Assembly: GCA_034666965.1 (NCBI GenBank)
Contig: JAXDKT010000076.1
Location: forward strand, 1-30,176
Origin: Chersky-267 sp034666965
Lineage (GTDB): Bacteria; Chloroflexota; Limnocylindria; Limnocylindrales; CSP1-4
DNA length: 30,176 nt
Direction of reading: 5' to 3'
The notes under the pieces were generated by a model. The model was not told where the DNA came from and searched no databases. It saw only the letters and a list, made by a program, of their open reading frames with translations. Every line of letters starts with the position of its first letter. Positions within the stretch are counted from its first letter, which is position 1. Shown here piece by piece: positions 6,715 to 14,950 of the stretch. The position numbers and the translations under genes were made by a program.

Positions 6715-8081
6715 CCCGGATCGAGGGCGTCCGAGGGCGGCCGGTCGAGCCCGTTTCGGAACCCGTCCTCGAGGTCATCGAAGTCCTCCGGGCGGCCGGG
6801 CATGCCGCCTACCTGGTCGGCGGGTCGCTCAGGGACCTGTATCTCGGACGGCAGCCCGCGGACTGGGATCTGGCCACCGACGCACGGCCGGAGCGGGTCG
6901 TCGAGCTCCTGCCCGGCTCCCTCTATGAGAACCGCTTCGGGACGGTCGCCTTCCGGCGCGGTCGCGAGCGGTTCGAGATCACGACCTTCCGCCAGGACCA
7001 TGACTACGCGGATTTCCGGCGACCCCACCGGGTCGAGTTCGGCGAGACCATCGAGGTCGATCTGGCCCGCCGCGACTTCACCGTCAATGCCCTGGCGTGG
7101 GGCGGCCGACCCGGCGAGCCGCTCGGCCTGATCGACCGCCATGCGGGCCTGGCCGATCTCGACGCGCGACGGCTCCGAGCGGTCGGCGACCCGCTCGTCC
7201 GCTTCGGGGAGGATGCCCTGCGAATGGTCCGGGCCGTCCGCCTGGCAACGACCCTGGATTTCGCCATCGAGCCGCGGACCCTGGCCGGGATCGAGGCTCG
7301 CGCCGAGCTGGTCCGGCACCTCTCCGGCGAGCGAATTGCTGCGGAGCTCGAGAAGATCCTGGCCGCCCCGCAGCCATCGCTCGGGCTGGGACTGCTCGAG
7401 ACGAGCGGCCTGCTCGGGTGGATCGCTCCGCCTCTCGCGGCTCAGCGGGGCGTACCGCAGAACAAGTCGCCCGGCGAGGACCTCTGGGACCACACGCTGC
7501 GCTCGGTCGATGCCGTTCCGATCGATCGGCCGGTGGTCCGCCTGGCCGCGCTGGTCCACGACATCGGCAAACCGTCGACGTTTGCCGAGGACCGCTTCGT
7601 CGGTCACGACGCCGTCGGCGCCGAGCTGGCGGGCGAGCTGCTCGGGCGGCTTCGTTTTCCGCGTTCGACCGTCGAGCGCGTCGTCCACCTCGTCCGTCAG
7701 CACATGTTCGCCTACGAGCCGACGTGGGGCGACTCGGCTGTCCGACGGTTCATCGCCAAGATCGGCGGACCGGCACTCGAGGAGCTGTTCGAGCTTCGGC
7801 GGGCCGACAACGTCGGCAGCGGGCTGGAGGCCGACGCGGGCGGCCTGGCCGAGCTTCGAGCCCGGATCGCCGAGCAGCTGGCGGCCGAGGTGGCCCTCGA
7901 TCGGCGCGATCTGGCGATCGACGGCGAGGATCTCATCGCCGAGCTCGGCGCGACGCCGGGCCCCCGACTCGGGGCGGTGCTCGAGCGACTGCTCGAGGCG
8001 GTCATCGAGGATCCCAGCCTGAACGACCGCCCGACCCTTTTGCTCCTTGCCCAGGCCCAGCTTGCGGAAGACGCATCGTGA
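6681..8081 (+). CDS. CCA-adding/poly(A) polymerase-type tRNA nucleotidyltransferase with HD domain
   Basis: A class II nucleotidyltransferase, expected to add or repair the tRNA 3' CCA end or to add A residues. The head domain has YLVGGSLRDLYLGRQPADWDLAT, where the Asp pair after GGS...R is the metal-binding DxD, followed by RFGTVAF and ARRDFTVNALAW. The helical RNA-binding region contains RFGEDALRMVRAVRLA. A C-terminal HD domain has the metal motif HD in LAALVHDIGKPSTF (about residues 293-294), as in bacterial Cca proteins with phosphodiesterase or phosphatase activity. No ATG precedes the head domain. I chose GTG 6681, which overlaps the HNH gene by 34 bases and gives 466 residues; a CTG at 6711 overlapping the HNH stop is possible. 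Whether it is a full CCA or A-only enzyme cannot be told here. Confidence 0.9.
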   Translation: MARLPVPRSELTRIEGVRGRPVEPVSEPVLEVIEVLRAAGHAAYLVGGSLRDLYLGRQPADWDLATDARPERVVELLPGSLYENRFGTVAFRRGRERFEITTFRQDHDYADFRRPHRVEFGETIEVDLARRDFTVNALAWGGRPGEPLGLIDRHAGLADLDARRLRAVGDPLVRFGEDALRMVRAVRLATTLDFAIEPRTLAGIEARAELVRHLSGERIAAELEKILAAPQPSLGLGLLETSGLLGWIAPPLAAQRGVPQNKSPGEDLWDHTLRSVDAVPIDRPVVRLAALVHDIGKPSTFAEDRFVGHDAVGAELAGELLGRLRFPRSTVERVVHLVRQHMFAYEPTWGDSAVRRFIAKIGGPALEELFELRRADNVGSGLEADAGGLAELRARIAEQLAAEVALDRRDLAIDGEDLIAELGATPGPRLGAVLERLLEAVIEDPSLNDRPTLLLLAQAQLAEDAS

Positions 8082-9094
8082 ATGTCCTGGTCACCGGCGG
8101 GGCCGGATATGTCGGCTCGGTCAGCGTCGAGCGACTGCTGGCCGCCGGCCACGAGGTCGTCGTCCTGGACGACCTGTCGACCGGCCACCGCTCCGCCGCC
8201 GGCGGGGCCCGACTGATCGAGGGCAGCTTCGCCGATGGACCGACGCTGGCCAGACTCCTCGAGGGCGAGCGGATCGAGGCGATCCTGCACTGTGCGGCCC
8301 GCTCATTGGTTCCCGAATCGATCGTCGATCCCGCCCGCTACTACCGCGCCAACGTGGCTGGCGGGGTGACCCTCCTCGAGGCCTGTCGGACCACCGGCGT
8401 GCGGCGCGTGGTCTTCTCGTCCACCGCGGCGGTGTACGGCATCCCGACCGCAACCCCGATCCCCGAGGACGCGCCCCTGGCGCCGATCAACCCGTACGGC
8501 GAGACCAAGCGCACCTTCGAGGCGGGACTGCACTGGTATGGCCGGGCCTACGGTCTCCGCTGCGTGATCCTGCGCTACTTCAACGTGGCCGGGGCCTCGG
8601 AGCGCAACGGCGAACGCCACGATCCCGAGACCCATCTCATCCCCAACGTCCTGGCGGCAGCCGAGACCGGTCGACCGGTGACCATCTTCGGAACCGACTA
8701 CCCGACCCCCGACGGGACCAACGTGCGCGACTACATCCACGTTGAGGACCTGGCCGACGGCCACCTCGCTGCGCTCGAGGCGACGGCGCCCACGGATCCG
8801 CGGACGGCCGATCCGGACGCTCCCGGGGACGCGACCCGGGGTCGCTCGATCGTCCTCAACCTGGGCAGCGCCGCCGGCTTCAGCGTGCGCGAGGTGATCG
8901 CAGCCGCCGAGCGGGTGGTCGGCCGGCCGATCCCGACCGTGACGGGATCCCGCCGGTCCGGCGATCCGCCGACGCTGGTCGCCGCCAACGGCCGCGCCCG
9001 TGAGGTCCTGGGCTGGACCCCGGCTCGAGGATCGCTCGAAGAGATGATCGGCTCGGCCTGGGCCTGGCGCCAGCGGCATCCCGCCGGCTCCTGA
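8078..9094 (+). CDS. galE: UDP-glucose 4-epimerase (GalE-like SDR)
   Basis: A 338-residue extended short-chain dehydrogenase that interconverts UDP-glucose and UDP-galactose or related nucleotide sugars. It starts VNVLVTGGAGYVGS, the NAD-binding GxxGxxG motif at residues 7-13. Catalytic residues are visible as FSSTAAVYG (S115) and Y140-G-E-T-K144. RYFNVAGA and GTNVRDYIHVEDLADGH are typical GalE segments binding the sugar nucleotide. The GTG start overlaps the preceding stop (GTGA), so it is coupled to the nucleotidyltransferase. It may supply sugar nucleotides to the glycosyltransferases that begin about 760 bases further on, but the next gene has its own promoter-like element. A related UDP-sugar epimerase specificity is possible. 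Confidence 0.9.
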   Translation: MNVLVTGGAGYVGSVSVERLLAAGHEVVVLDDLSTGHRSAAGGARLIEGSFADGPTLARLLEGERIEAILHCAARSLVPESIVDPARYYRANVAGGVTLLEACRTTGVRRVVFSSTAAVYGIPTATPIPEDAPLAPINPYGETKRTFEAGLHWYGRAYGLRCVILRYFNVAGASERNGERHDPETHLIPNVLAAAETGRPVTIFGTDYPTPDGTNVRDYIHVEDLADGHLAALEATAPTDPRTADPDAPGDATRGRSIVLNLGSAAGFSVREVIAAAERVVGRPIPTVTGSRRSGDPPTLVAANGRAREVLGWTPARGSLEEMIGSAWAWRQRHPAGS

Positions 9095-9112
9095 GCGACG
9101 ACGCCCCCGGTG

Positions 9113-9118
9113 TAGGCT
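9113..9118 (+). promoter_or_regulatory. -10-like hexamer TAGGCT ahead of the ligase-like gene
   Basis: TAGGCT ends 7 bases before the ATG at 9126, fitting a leaderless transcript. No Shine-Dalgarno is present in the 31-base gap after galE. Confidence 0.5.
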
Positions 9119-9125
9119 TCGAGCC

Positions 9126-9824
9126 ATGGAATCGCAGGCCGCGACCGGCCACCGTGCGCCTGCCGGCGTGGCCGACTGGCGCCCCCAGCAATTTGGCTCG
9201 GGCAGCACCAAGAACGTCGTCGATCCGATCATCGAGCCGGCCTGGAACGGGCAGCGGACTCTCGTCAGGATCGGATTCGGCGACGCGATCGAGCTGATCG
9301 ACGCAGACGGCCAGCCGGTCGTCGGGCCGACCGGGATCGTCGCGGCGATCTCCGCCGCGACGCGCGCCTCGAGCCTCATCCTGGACGGCTACCTGACCGA
9401 TCAGGCGACGCGGACGAGCGAGGGCCTGATGCTCGCCGGCGCAGAGGCCCCTTCGGTCGGCGACATGACCGCCCAGCTCGTCCTCGGCTCGATCGGCCGG
9501 CGCCGGCGCCAGGAGGCAAGCCGGCCGCGCCAGGCGGACGCGGCCGGTGAACCCACGGCGTTCGTGGCAGTCGACCTCCTCCTGGTGGACGACGAGTCGA
9601 TCGTCGACGTCCCCCTGCTCGAGCGCAAGCGCATCCTCGAGGCCGTGTTCGCCGAGGGCGAGCTCGTCCGGCGGACCGCGTTCGTCCGGCCGCCGATCAA
9701 CCCCTGGATCGGGACGTGGCGGAGCATGGGCTTCAGCCTGCTCGCGTACAAGGCGGCCAACAGCCGCTACCTCCCCGGTCGTCCGAACCGGGAGTGGGCC
9801 CTCGCCCGCATCCCCCAGCGCTGA
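9126..9824 (+). CDS. ATP-dependent DNA ligase-like protein with degenerate catalytic motifs
   Basis: A 232-residue protein that I read as the adenylation fold of LigD/ligase-type nucleotidyltransferases. Collinear matches are IEPAWNGQRTLVRI (residues 36-49, equivalent to motif I ExKxDGxR), ILDGYLTD (85-92, equivalent to LDGEIV), AFVAVDLLLVDDESIVDVPLLERK (in two parts, 145-168, equivalent to FDLLYLDG...PLLERR), FSLLAYK (203-209, motif IV) and YLPGRPNREWAL (215-226, motif V). The catalytic lysine is Ala (A39), the motif I Asp is Asn (N41), and the motif III Glu is Tyr (Y89). It should therefore not form an AMP-lysine intermediate. There is an Arg-rich insert at 125-136. It lies alone between galE and a glycosyltransferase with its own TAGGCT element. 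The family call rests on motif order only. Confidence 0.6.
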   Translation: MESQAATGHRAPAGVADWRPQQFGSGSTKNVVDPIIEPAWNGQRTLVRIGFGDAIELIDADGQPVVGPTGIVAAISAATRASSLILDGYLTDQATRTSEGLMLAGAEAPSVGDMTAQLVLGSIGRRRRQEASRPRQADAAGEPTAFVAVDLLLVDDESIVDVPLLERKRILEAVFAEGELVRRTAFVRPPINPWIGTWRSMGFSLLAYKAANSRYLPGRPNREWALARIPQR

Positions 9825-9844
9825 CGGACGGCTCCGGCCGGTGG

Positions 9845-9850
9845 TACGGT
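9845..9850 (+). promoter_or_regulatory. -10-like hexamer TACGGT ahead of the glycosyltransferase operon
   Basis: TACGGT ends exactly 6 bases before the GTG at 9857. CTGACG at 9821-9826 is a possible weak -35 with 18-base spacing. It probably drives the five overlapping genes 9857-15837. Confidence 0.5.
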
Positions 9851-9856
9851 GACGCT

Positions 9857-11233
9857 GTGGCCCAGACCGTCCTGACCCCGGCGATCCGCGACCAGATCGA
9901 CCGGCTCGGCCGAGCCGACATCATGGTCGGCATCCCCAGCTTCCGGAACGCGGCGACGATCGGTCACGTGGTCCGGGCGGCCCAGGCCGGGCTGGTCCAG
10001 TACTTCCCGGACCTGCGCCCGGTCCTGGTCAATGCCGACGCCGGCTCGCCCGACGGGACCCAGCGAGTCGTCGCCGAGACCGAGCCCCCCGACTACGTCG
10101 AATCGATCCTCCTGGTCCGGCCGACCAACCGCCTCGAGCGCGTCGCGCTGACCTATCCCGAGGTCGACGGCATCGGCGGCAAGGGCGCGGCCCTGCGCAC
10201 GATCTTCGAGATGGCCGCCGCGCTGGAGGTCAAGGCCCTGGTCGTGGTCGACTCGGACCTGCGCTCGATCGTGCCCGAGTGGATCGAGCTGCTGGCCGGG
10301 CCCATCCTCAAAGGCGGCTACGACTTCGTGGCCCCGCTGTACAGCCGCTACAAGTACGACGGGACGATCACCAACACGGTCACCTACCCGCTCACCCGGG
10401 CCCTCTACGGCCACCGCATCCGCCAGCCGATCGGCGGCGACTTCGGCGTCTCGGGTGACCTCGTCCGGCACTACCTGGCCCTCGACGACTGGACCGACGA
10501 CATCTCCAAGTTCGGGATCGACATCTGGATGACCACCTCGGCGCTGACCGGCGGATTCGCGGTCTGTCAGACCCGCCTGGGGGCCAAGGTCCACGATCCC
10601 AAGGACCCCGGCTCGGACCTCGGACCGATGTTCCGCCAGGTCGTCGGGACGATCCTGCGCCTGGCCGTCCGGAACGCCGACCGCTGGATGACGATCCAGG
10701 GTTCGCACGATGTCCCGGCCTACGGCTTCGAGCGGCTGGCCGACCCGCCCCCGCTCGAGGTCAACTCGATCCGCCTCCTGACCGAATTCCACAATGGCGC
10801 CCTGGCAATGTCCGCTGCCTGGGCGGAGATGCTCGCCCCGGCGACGCTGGCCACGGTCATGGAGCTGGCCACCGAGGCCGGCAGCCTGGCGGAGGCCGCC
10901 GAGCGGGCCGGTGAAGCCGACAGCGGGCCGGCACTCTCGACCGAGCGGATGGCCGACGCCCTGGCCGCCTTCCACTTCCCCGACGACGTCTGGGTCCGGG
11001 TCGTCTCGGACCTCATCATCGCCGCCGCGCGCGCGCCGGACGACATCGAGCGCAACGTCGCGGCGCTGGTGCCGATCTATTTCGGGCGGGTGGGCAGCTT
11101 CGTCATCGAGAACCGGAAGGTCACGACGGCCGAGGCCGAGGAGCGGGTCGAGCGTCAGGCCCGCGAGTTCGAGCTGCTCAAGCCTTACCTGGTCCAGCGC
11201 TGGCGGGAGTCGGTCGTCGGAGCCAAGGCATGA
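9857..11233 (+). CDS. GT-A fold glycosyltransferase, probably solute or glycerate related
   Basis: A 458-residue cytoplasmic glycosyltransferase. The N-terminal Rossmann half has MVGIPSFRNAATIGHVVRAA, VNADAGSPDGT (residues 58-68) and IGGKGAALRTIFEMA; a metal-binding DSD follows at 132-134. Further on, QPIGGDFGVSG (190-200), FGIDIWMTT (219-227) and a histidine at 246 resemble the acceptor and metal site of mannosylglycerate synthase (GT78) and GpgS-like enzymes. The exact donor and acceptor are not readable. The C-terminal third (about 300-458) is helical. The GTG start is fixed by TACGGT 6 bases upstream. It overlaps the USP-GpgS gene by 4 bases, so the two should be made together. It may act before or after GpgS on a glycerate-based solute, or be an independent family 2-type enzyme. 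Confidence 0.75.
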   Translation: MAQTVLTPAIRDQIDRLGRADIMVGIPSFRNAATIGHVVRAAQAGLVQYFPDLRPVLVNADAGSPDGTQRVVAETEPPDYVESILLVRPTNRLERVALTYPEVDGIGGKGAALRTIFEMAAALEVKALVVVDSDLRSIVPEWIELLAGPILKGGYDFVAPLYSRYKYDGTITNTVTYPLTRALYGHRIRQPIGGDFGVSGDLVRHYLALDDWTDDISKFGIDIWMTTSALTGGFAVCQTRLGAKVHDPKDPGSDLGPMFRQVVGTILRLAVRNADRWMTIQGSHDVPAYGFERLADPPPLEVNSIRLLTEFHNGALAMSAAWAEMLAPATLATVMELATEAGSLAEAAERAGEADSGPALSTERMADALAAFHFPDDVWVRVVSDLIIAAARAPDDIERNVAALVPIYFGRVGSFVIENRKVTTAEAEERVERQAREFELLKPYLVQRWRESVVGAKA

Positions 11234-13233
11234 CCCGGACACCGCTGCCGGCCCGGATCCTGATCCCCGTCGCCAACCCGGGCACGGCCGAGGAGCTCAT
11301 CCGGATCGGCGCCGCGCTCCTCGACCAGCGATCCGGCGCGCTCGACGCCCTGGGAATCGTCGAGGTGCCCGAGGGGATGCCCCTCTCGGAAGGCGCCACC
11401 CGCGCCCGCCACGCACGGCGGCTCCTCCAGCGTGTCCTCGACTACGCCCCGGCCGGCACGGCCATCCACCCGCTGGTGCGGATCGGCCGGCATGCGGCAG
11501 AGGGGATCGTGGAGACGGCCGCCGAGCAGGAGGCGGACCTGATCATCTTCGGCTGGGGCGGCAAGCAGTCGCTGCCGGGTCCGGGCGGGGCCAACGCGAG
11601 CGCGGCCTCGGGCGGCAACGGCGCCAGCGCCCGAGCCCGACGCCGGCCGCGGGTGGACGGCGGTCCGGCGGTCTTCAGCTCGACCATCGACGCGGTCGTG
11701 CGCGAGTCGCCCTGTGACATCGCGGTGGTCAAGCAGCGAGGCAGCCACGAGATCAAGCGAATCCTGGTGCCGGTCCGCGGCGGGCCCCACGCCGAGCTGG
11801 CCCTGACCTTCGCCGACGCCCTTGGGCAGGCCCACGGTGCCGAGGTGATCGTCCTCCACCTCGTCCCACCGGGGATCACCCTGGCCGTCCGAGCCCAGGC
11901 CGAGCGGGCCCTGGCAGCCTTCATCAAGACCCACATGAAGGGCCGGGCCGAGCCGCTCCTGCGCGAGGCCAGCAATGTCCGGAACGCCATCCTGCGTGAG
12001 GCCGAGCGGGCGGACCTGGTGGTCATGGGCGCCTCGGCGACCCCGGGTGGCGGCGATGGAACGCTGTTCGGGGCGATCCCGGAGGCCATTGCCGCCCGGG
12101 CCAAGCCGACCGTCGTGGTGGTCAAGACCCGCGAGCCGATCAACCGGGTGACCTTCGAGCAGCTGGCCGAGAAGGCCGAGACCCTGGCGGCGGCGGATCG
12201 CGCCGCCGAGGAGGCGCGGGCCATCCCCGCTCGAGTCGAGCGCTGGTTCGGCGAGTCCAACTACCACCACGCCGAGTTCGCCGACCTGCGCCGCCTCGCC
12301 AGTCTCAAGGAGACCCAGCAGGTCACGATCAGCCTGGTCCTGCCCACGCTCAACGAAGAGGAGACGATCGGGCCGATCGTCCGGCGCGCCATCCGCGAGA
12401 TGATGGGCCGGGTCCCGCTCCTCGACGAGATCCTGGTCATCGACTCGGCCTCGACCGACCGCACCCGCGAGATCGCCGAGGCGGAGGGCGCCCGGGTCGT
12501 CGAGCACCCCGCCGTGCTGCCCCGCTACGGCTCGTTCAAGGGCAAGGGCGAGGCCCTCTGGAAGTCGCTCTACGAGACCTCCGGCGACATCGTCGTGTGG
12601 GCCGACACCGATGTCCGGAACTGGCACCCGAGGTTCGTCTACGGGACCCTCGGGCCGCTCCTGGCCGAGCCCCGGCTGCAGTACGTCAAGGGCTACTACC
12701 AGCGTCCGATCGTCGAGGGGGGCGTGCTCAAGGAGGGCGGCGGCGGGCGGGTCACCGAGCTCGTCGCCCGGCCGCTCGTCAATCTGTTCTACCCGGAGCT
12801 GTCGGGCTTCATCCAGCCACTGTCGGGCGAGTACGCGGGACGCCGCTCCCTGCTCGAGACGATCCCGTTCTTCACCGGCTACGCGGTCGAGATCGGACAC
12901 CTCATCGACATCGCCGAGCGGGTCGGCATCGAGGGCCTCGGCCAGGTCGACCTCGAGCGACGGGTCCACCGCAACCAGGAGCTCGAGGGCCTGTCGCGGA
13001 TGTCGTTCGTCATCCTCCAGGCGGTCATGAAGCGGCTCGAGGAGCGGCGCAAGGCGCGCCTGTTCGCCGAGCTCGGCTCGACCATGAAGCTGCCCCGCTC
13101 GGGGCGCGGCCGGCTGGGCCTGGAGGTCATCGAGCTGGCCGACCACGAGCGCCCGCCGATGATCCGGATCCCGGAGTACGCCGAACGCCGAGCCGTGTTG
13201 GCTGGGAGCGGACCCGATCGCTCGAAGCGCTGA
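11230..13233 (+). CDS. gpgS: Tandem universal stress protein domains fused to glucosyl-3-phosphoglycerate synthase
   Basis: A 667-residue fusion. Residues about 6-168 are a universal stress domain (start ARILIPVANPGTAEELIRIG, then EADLIIFGWGG) interrupted by a Gly/Ala/Arg-rich insert at 113-145. Residues 175-300 are a second one (IKRILVPVRGGPHAELALTF, ADLVVMGAS, then a Gly-rich loop and LFGAIPEAIAARAKPTVVVVK), which may bind ATP. A charged helical linker follows. From 364 comes a GT-A enzyme close to mycobacterial GpgS: VLPTLNEEETIG, DSASTDRT, KGKGEALWKSL, the metal motif D459-T-D461, GGGRVTELVARPL, QPLSGEYAGRR and VEIGHLIDIAERVG. GpgS transfers glucose from NDP-glucose to 3-phosphoglycerate, the first step to glucosylglycerate. 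The start overlaps the upstream stop (ATGA). I know of no described GpgS with this regulatory-looking front half. Confidence 0.9.
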   Translation: MTRTPLPARILIPVANPGTAEELIRIGAALLDQRSGALDALGIVEVPEGMPLSEGATRARHARRLLQRVLDYAPAGTAIHPLVRIGRHAAEGIVETAAEQEADLIIFGWGGKQSLPGPGGANASAASGGNGASARARRRPRVDGGPAVFSSTIDAVVRESPCDIAVVKQRGSHEIKRILVPVRGGPHAELALTFADALGQAHGAEVIVLHLVPPGITLAVRAQAERALAAFIKTHMKGRAEPLLREASNVRNAILREAERADLVVMGASATPGGGDGTLFGAIPEAIAARAKPTVVVVKTREPINRVTFEQLAEKAETLAAADRAAEEARAIPARVERWFGESNYHHAEFADLRRLASLKETQQVTISLVLPTLNEEETIGPIVRRAIREMMGRVPLLDEILVIDSASTDRTREIAEAEGARVVEHPAVLPRYGSFKGKGEALWKSLYETSGDIVVWADTDVRNWHPRFVYGTLGPLLAEPRLQYVKGYYQRPIVEGGVLKEGGGGRVTELVARPLVNLFYPELSGFIQPLSGEYAGRRSLLETIPFFTGYAVEIGHLIDIAERVGIEGLGQVDLERRVHRNQELEGLSRMSFVILQAVMKRLEERRKARLFAELGSTMKLPRSGRGRLGLEVIELADHERPPMIRIPEYAERRAVLAGSGPDRSKR

Positions 13234-13766
13234 TGGTCGATCCCGAGACGATCCGGATCGAGCTGCTGTCCCCGCCTGCCTACGAGGCGGCGGTACCGGG
13301 GCTCGCGGAACTGCTCGTCGACGTGGTCGAGGGCGGGGCATCCGTGAACTTCCTGGCCGGGCTCGATGAGACGACCGCCGCCGACTGGTGGCTCGATCGC
13401 GTCGCCGCCGTGACGGACGGGACGATCAGCCCGTTCGTCGCAGTCGACGGCGACCGCCTGATCGGCTCGGTGCTGCTGATCCGATCGCGAGCTCCCAACT
13501 CGCCCCATCGGGCGGAGATCGCCAAGGTCCTGGTCCATCGCTCCGCTCGTCGGCGCGGTATCGCGCGGGCCCTGATGACCACGGTCGAGACCGCCGCCCG
13601 GGCGGAAGGCCGTTGGCTGCTGGTCCTCGACACCGAGACCGGGAGCGCGGCCGATTCGTTCTACCGGTCGATGGGTTGGCAGGAGGTGGGCACCGTCCCG
13701 AGCTTCGCCATGCTCACGGACGGGACCCTCGCGCCGGCGACGTACTTCTGGAAGGACATCCGATGA
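13233..13766 (+). CDS. GNAT family N-acetyltransferase
   Basis: A 177-residue acetyl-CoA-dependent acyltransferase. The acetyl-CoA pyrophosphate loop lies in AKVLVHRSARRRGIARALM, the RRGIAR form of the motif A consensus Q/RxxGxG/A. It is followed by the helix TTVETAARAEGRWLLVLDTE and a C-terminal FYRSMGWQEVGTVP, the usual motif B region. FVAVDGDRLIGSVLLI is the central strand pair. The ATG shares one base with the stop of the USP-GpgS gene (TGATG), and its own stop overlaps glycerate kinase by 4 bases, so it belongs to the operon. The substrate is unknown; protein, aminoglycoside or small-molecule acetylation are all possible. Confidence 0.85.
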   Translation: MVDPETIRIELLSPPAYEAAVPGLAELLVDVVEGGASVNFLAGLDETTAADWWLDRVAAVTDGTISPFVAVDGDRLIGSVLLIRSRAPNSPHRAEIAKVLVHRSARRRGIARALMTTVETAARAEGRWLLVLDTETGSAADSFYRSMGWQEVGTVPSFAMLTDGTLAPATYFWKDIR

Positions 13767-14950
13767 CCGTTCCCGAGGCCGAGGGCCGGCAGCTCACGGT
13801 CGTCTTCGCGCCGGACTCGTTCAAGGGCTCGCTGTCTTCGGTCGAGGTCGCCCGAGCGCTGGCGGAGGGTTGGGCATCGGCTCGGCCGGGCGACCGGCTC
13901 CTCCTGGCGCCCTTGGCCGACGGTGGCGAGGGCACGCTCGCCGCCATCGAGGCCGCCGGTGGCTGGGAATCGGTCGAGAACGCCGCATCGGACCCGCTCG
14001 GCCGATCGAGCTCGGCGAACTGGCTGCGGTCGAGCGGCGGGACGCGCGCGGTCGTCGAGCTCGCGGCGGCGTCGGGTCTGTCGCGAGTCGACCCGCGCGA
14101 GCGAGACGCCGGTGCCGCGTCCACGCGCGGGACCGGCCAGATCCTGCGCTCCATCGTGGACTCTGGGATTCAGCACGTGACGCTGGGCCTGGGGGGCAGC
14201 GCGACCACCGACGGCGGTGCCGGCATCCTGTCCGCCCTCGGCGTCGGGTTGCTTGACGCCGCGGGATCTGACCTGCCCGACGGCGGGGACGCACTGATCC
14301 GCCTGTCGACGGTCGACCTCTCGGCCCTGGACGGACGATTGGCCCGCGTCGACCTGCGGATCGCCTGCGACGTGACCAATCCTTTGCTCGGACCCACCGG
14401 AGCCGCCGCGATCTACGGACCCCAGAAGGGCGCCGATCGGGACGACGTGGAGTCGCTCGATGCGGCGCTGGCGAACTTCGCCGACGCCCTGGAAGCCGCG
14501 ACGGGCCGGCGCGAGCGTGACACCCCCGGGGCGGGCGCGGCCGGCGGCGTCGGGTTCGGGCTGCTGTGCCTGACCGACCGGTTCCACTCGGTGGCGTTGG
14601 TCCCGGGGGTCGACCTCGTCGCCCACGAGACGGGCCTCGACGCGAAGCTCGCCGAGGCGGACGTGGTCGTCACCGGCGAGGGACGGATCGACGCCCAGAC
14701 CGCGTTCGGCAAGACGGCCCTCGGTGTCGCGATTCGGGCTCAGGCCGCCGGCGTTCAGTGCATCGCGGTCGGCGGCGGTGTCGAGCCCGAGGGCGCCGCC
14801 GCGCTCGCCGCCCTGGGGGTCGACGTCGTGGCCGTCCACGAACGACCGATCGCGCTCGAGGCGGCGATCGCCGCGGGTGCGGCGCCCGTGGTCGCCTGTG
14901 GCGCACGCGTGGCGAGCTCGCTCGAGCCGCGGGCGCGGACGGGCCCATGA
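13763..14950 (+). CDS. Glycerate kinase (GlxK/GarK family)
   Basis: A 395-residue ATP-dependent glycerate kinase of the GlxK family, giving phosphoglycerate (2-phosphoglycerate in the well-studied members). Family motifs are FAPDSFKGSLSS near the N-terminus, LAPLADGGEGTLAAIEAAGG, LGLGGSATTDGGAGILSALG, CDVTNPLLGPTGAAAIYGPQ, GAAGGVGFGLL and VTGEGRIDAQTAFGKT. Length is typical. It overlaps both neighbours by 4 bases (ATGA on each side). In this operon it could recycle glycerate freed when glucosylglycerate is hydrolysed, feeding phosphoglycerate back to the GpgS substrate pool. This is an inference from linkage; the enzyme could equally serve general glycerate or glyoxylate use. Confidence 0.93.
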   Translation: MTVPEAEGRQLTVVFAPDSFKGSLSSVEVARALAEGWASARPGDRLLLAPLADGGEGTLAAIEAAGGWESVENAASDPLGRSSSANWLRSSGGTRAVVELAAASGLSRVDPRERDAGAASTRGTGQILRSIVDSGIQHVTLGLGGSATTDGGAGILSALGVGLLDAAGSDLPDGGDALIRLSTVDLSALDGRLARVDLRIACDVTNPLLGPTGAAAIYGPQKGADRDDVESLDAALANFADALEAATGRRERDTPGAGAAGGVGFGLLCLTDRFHSVALVPGVDLVAHETGLDAKLAEADVVVTGEGRIDAQTAFGKTALGVAIRAQAAGVQCIAVGGGVEPEGAAALAALGVDVVAVHERPIALEAAIAAGAAPVVACGARVASSLEPRARTGP

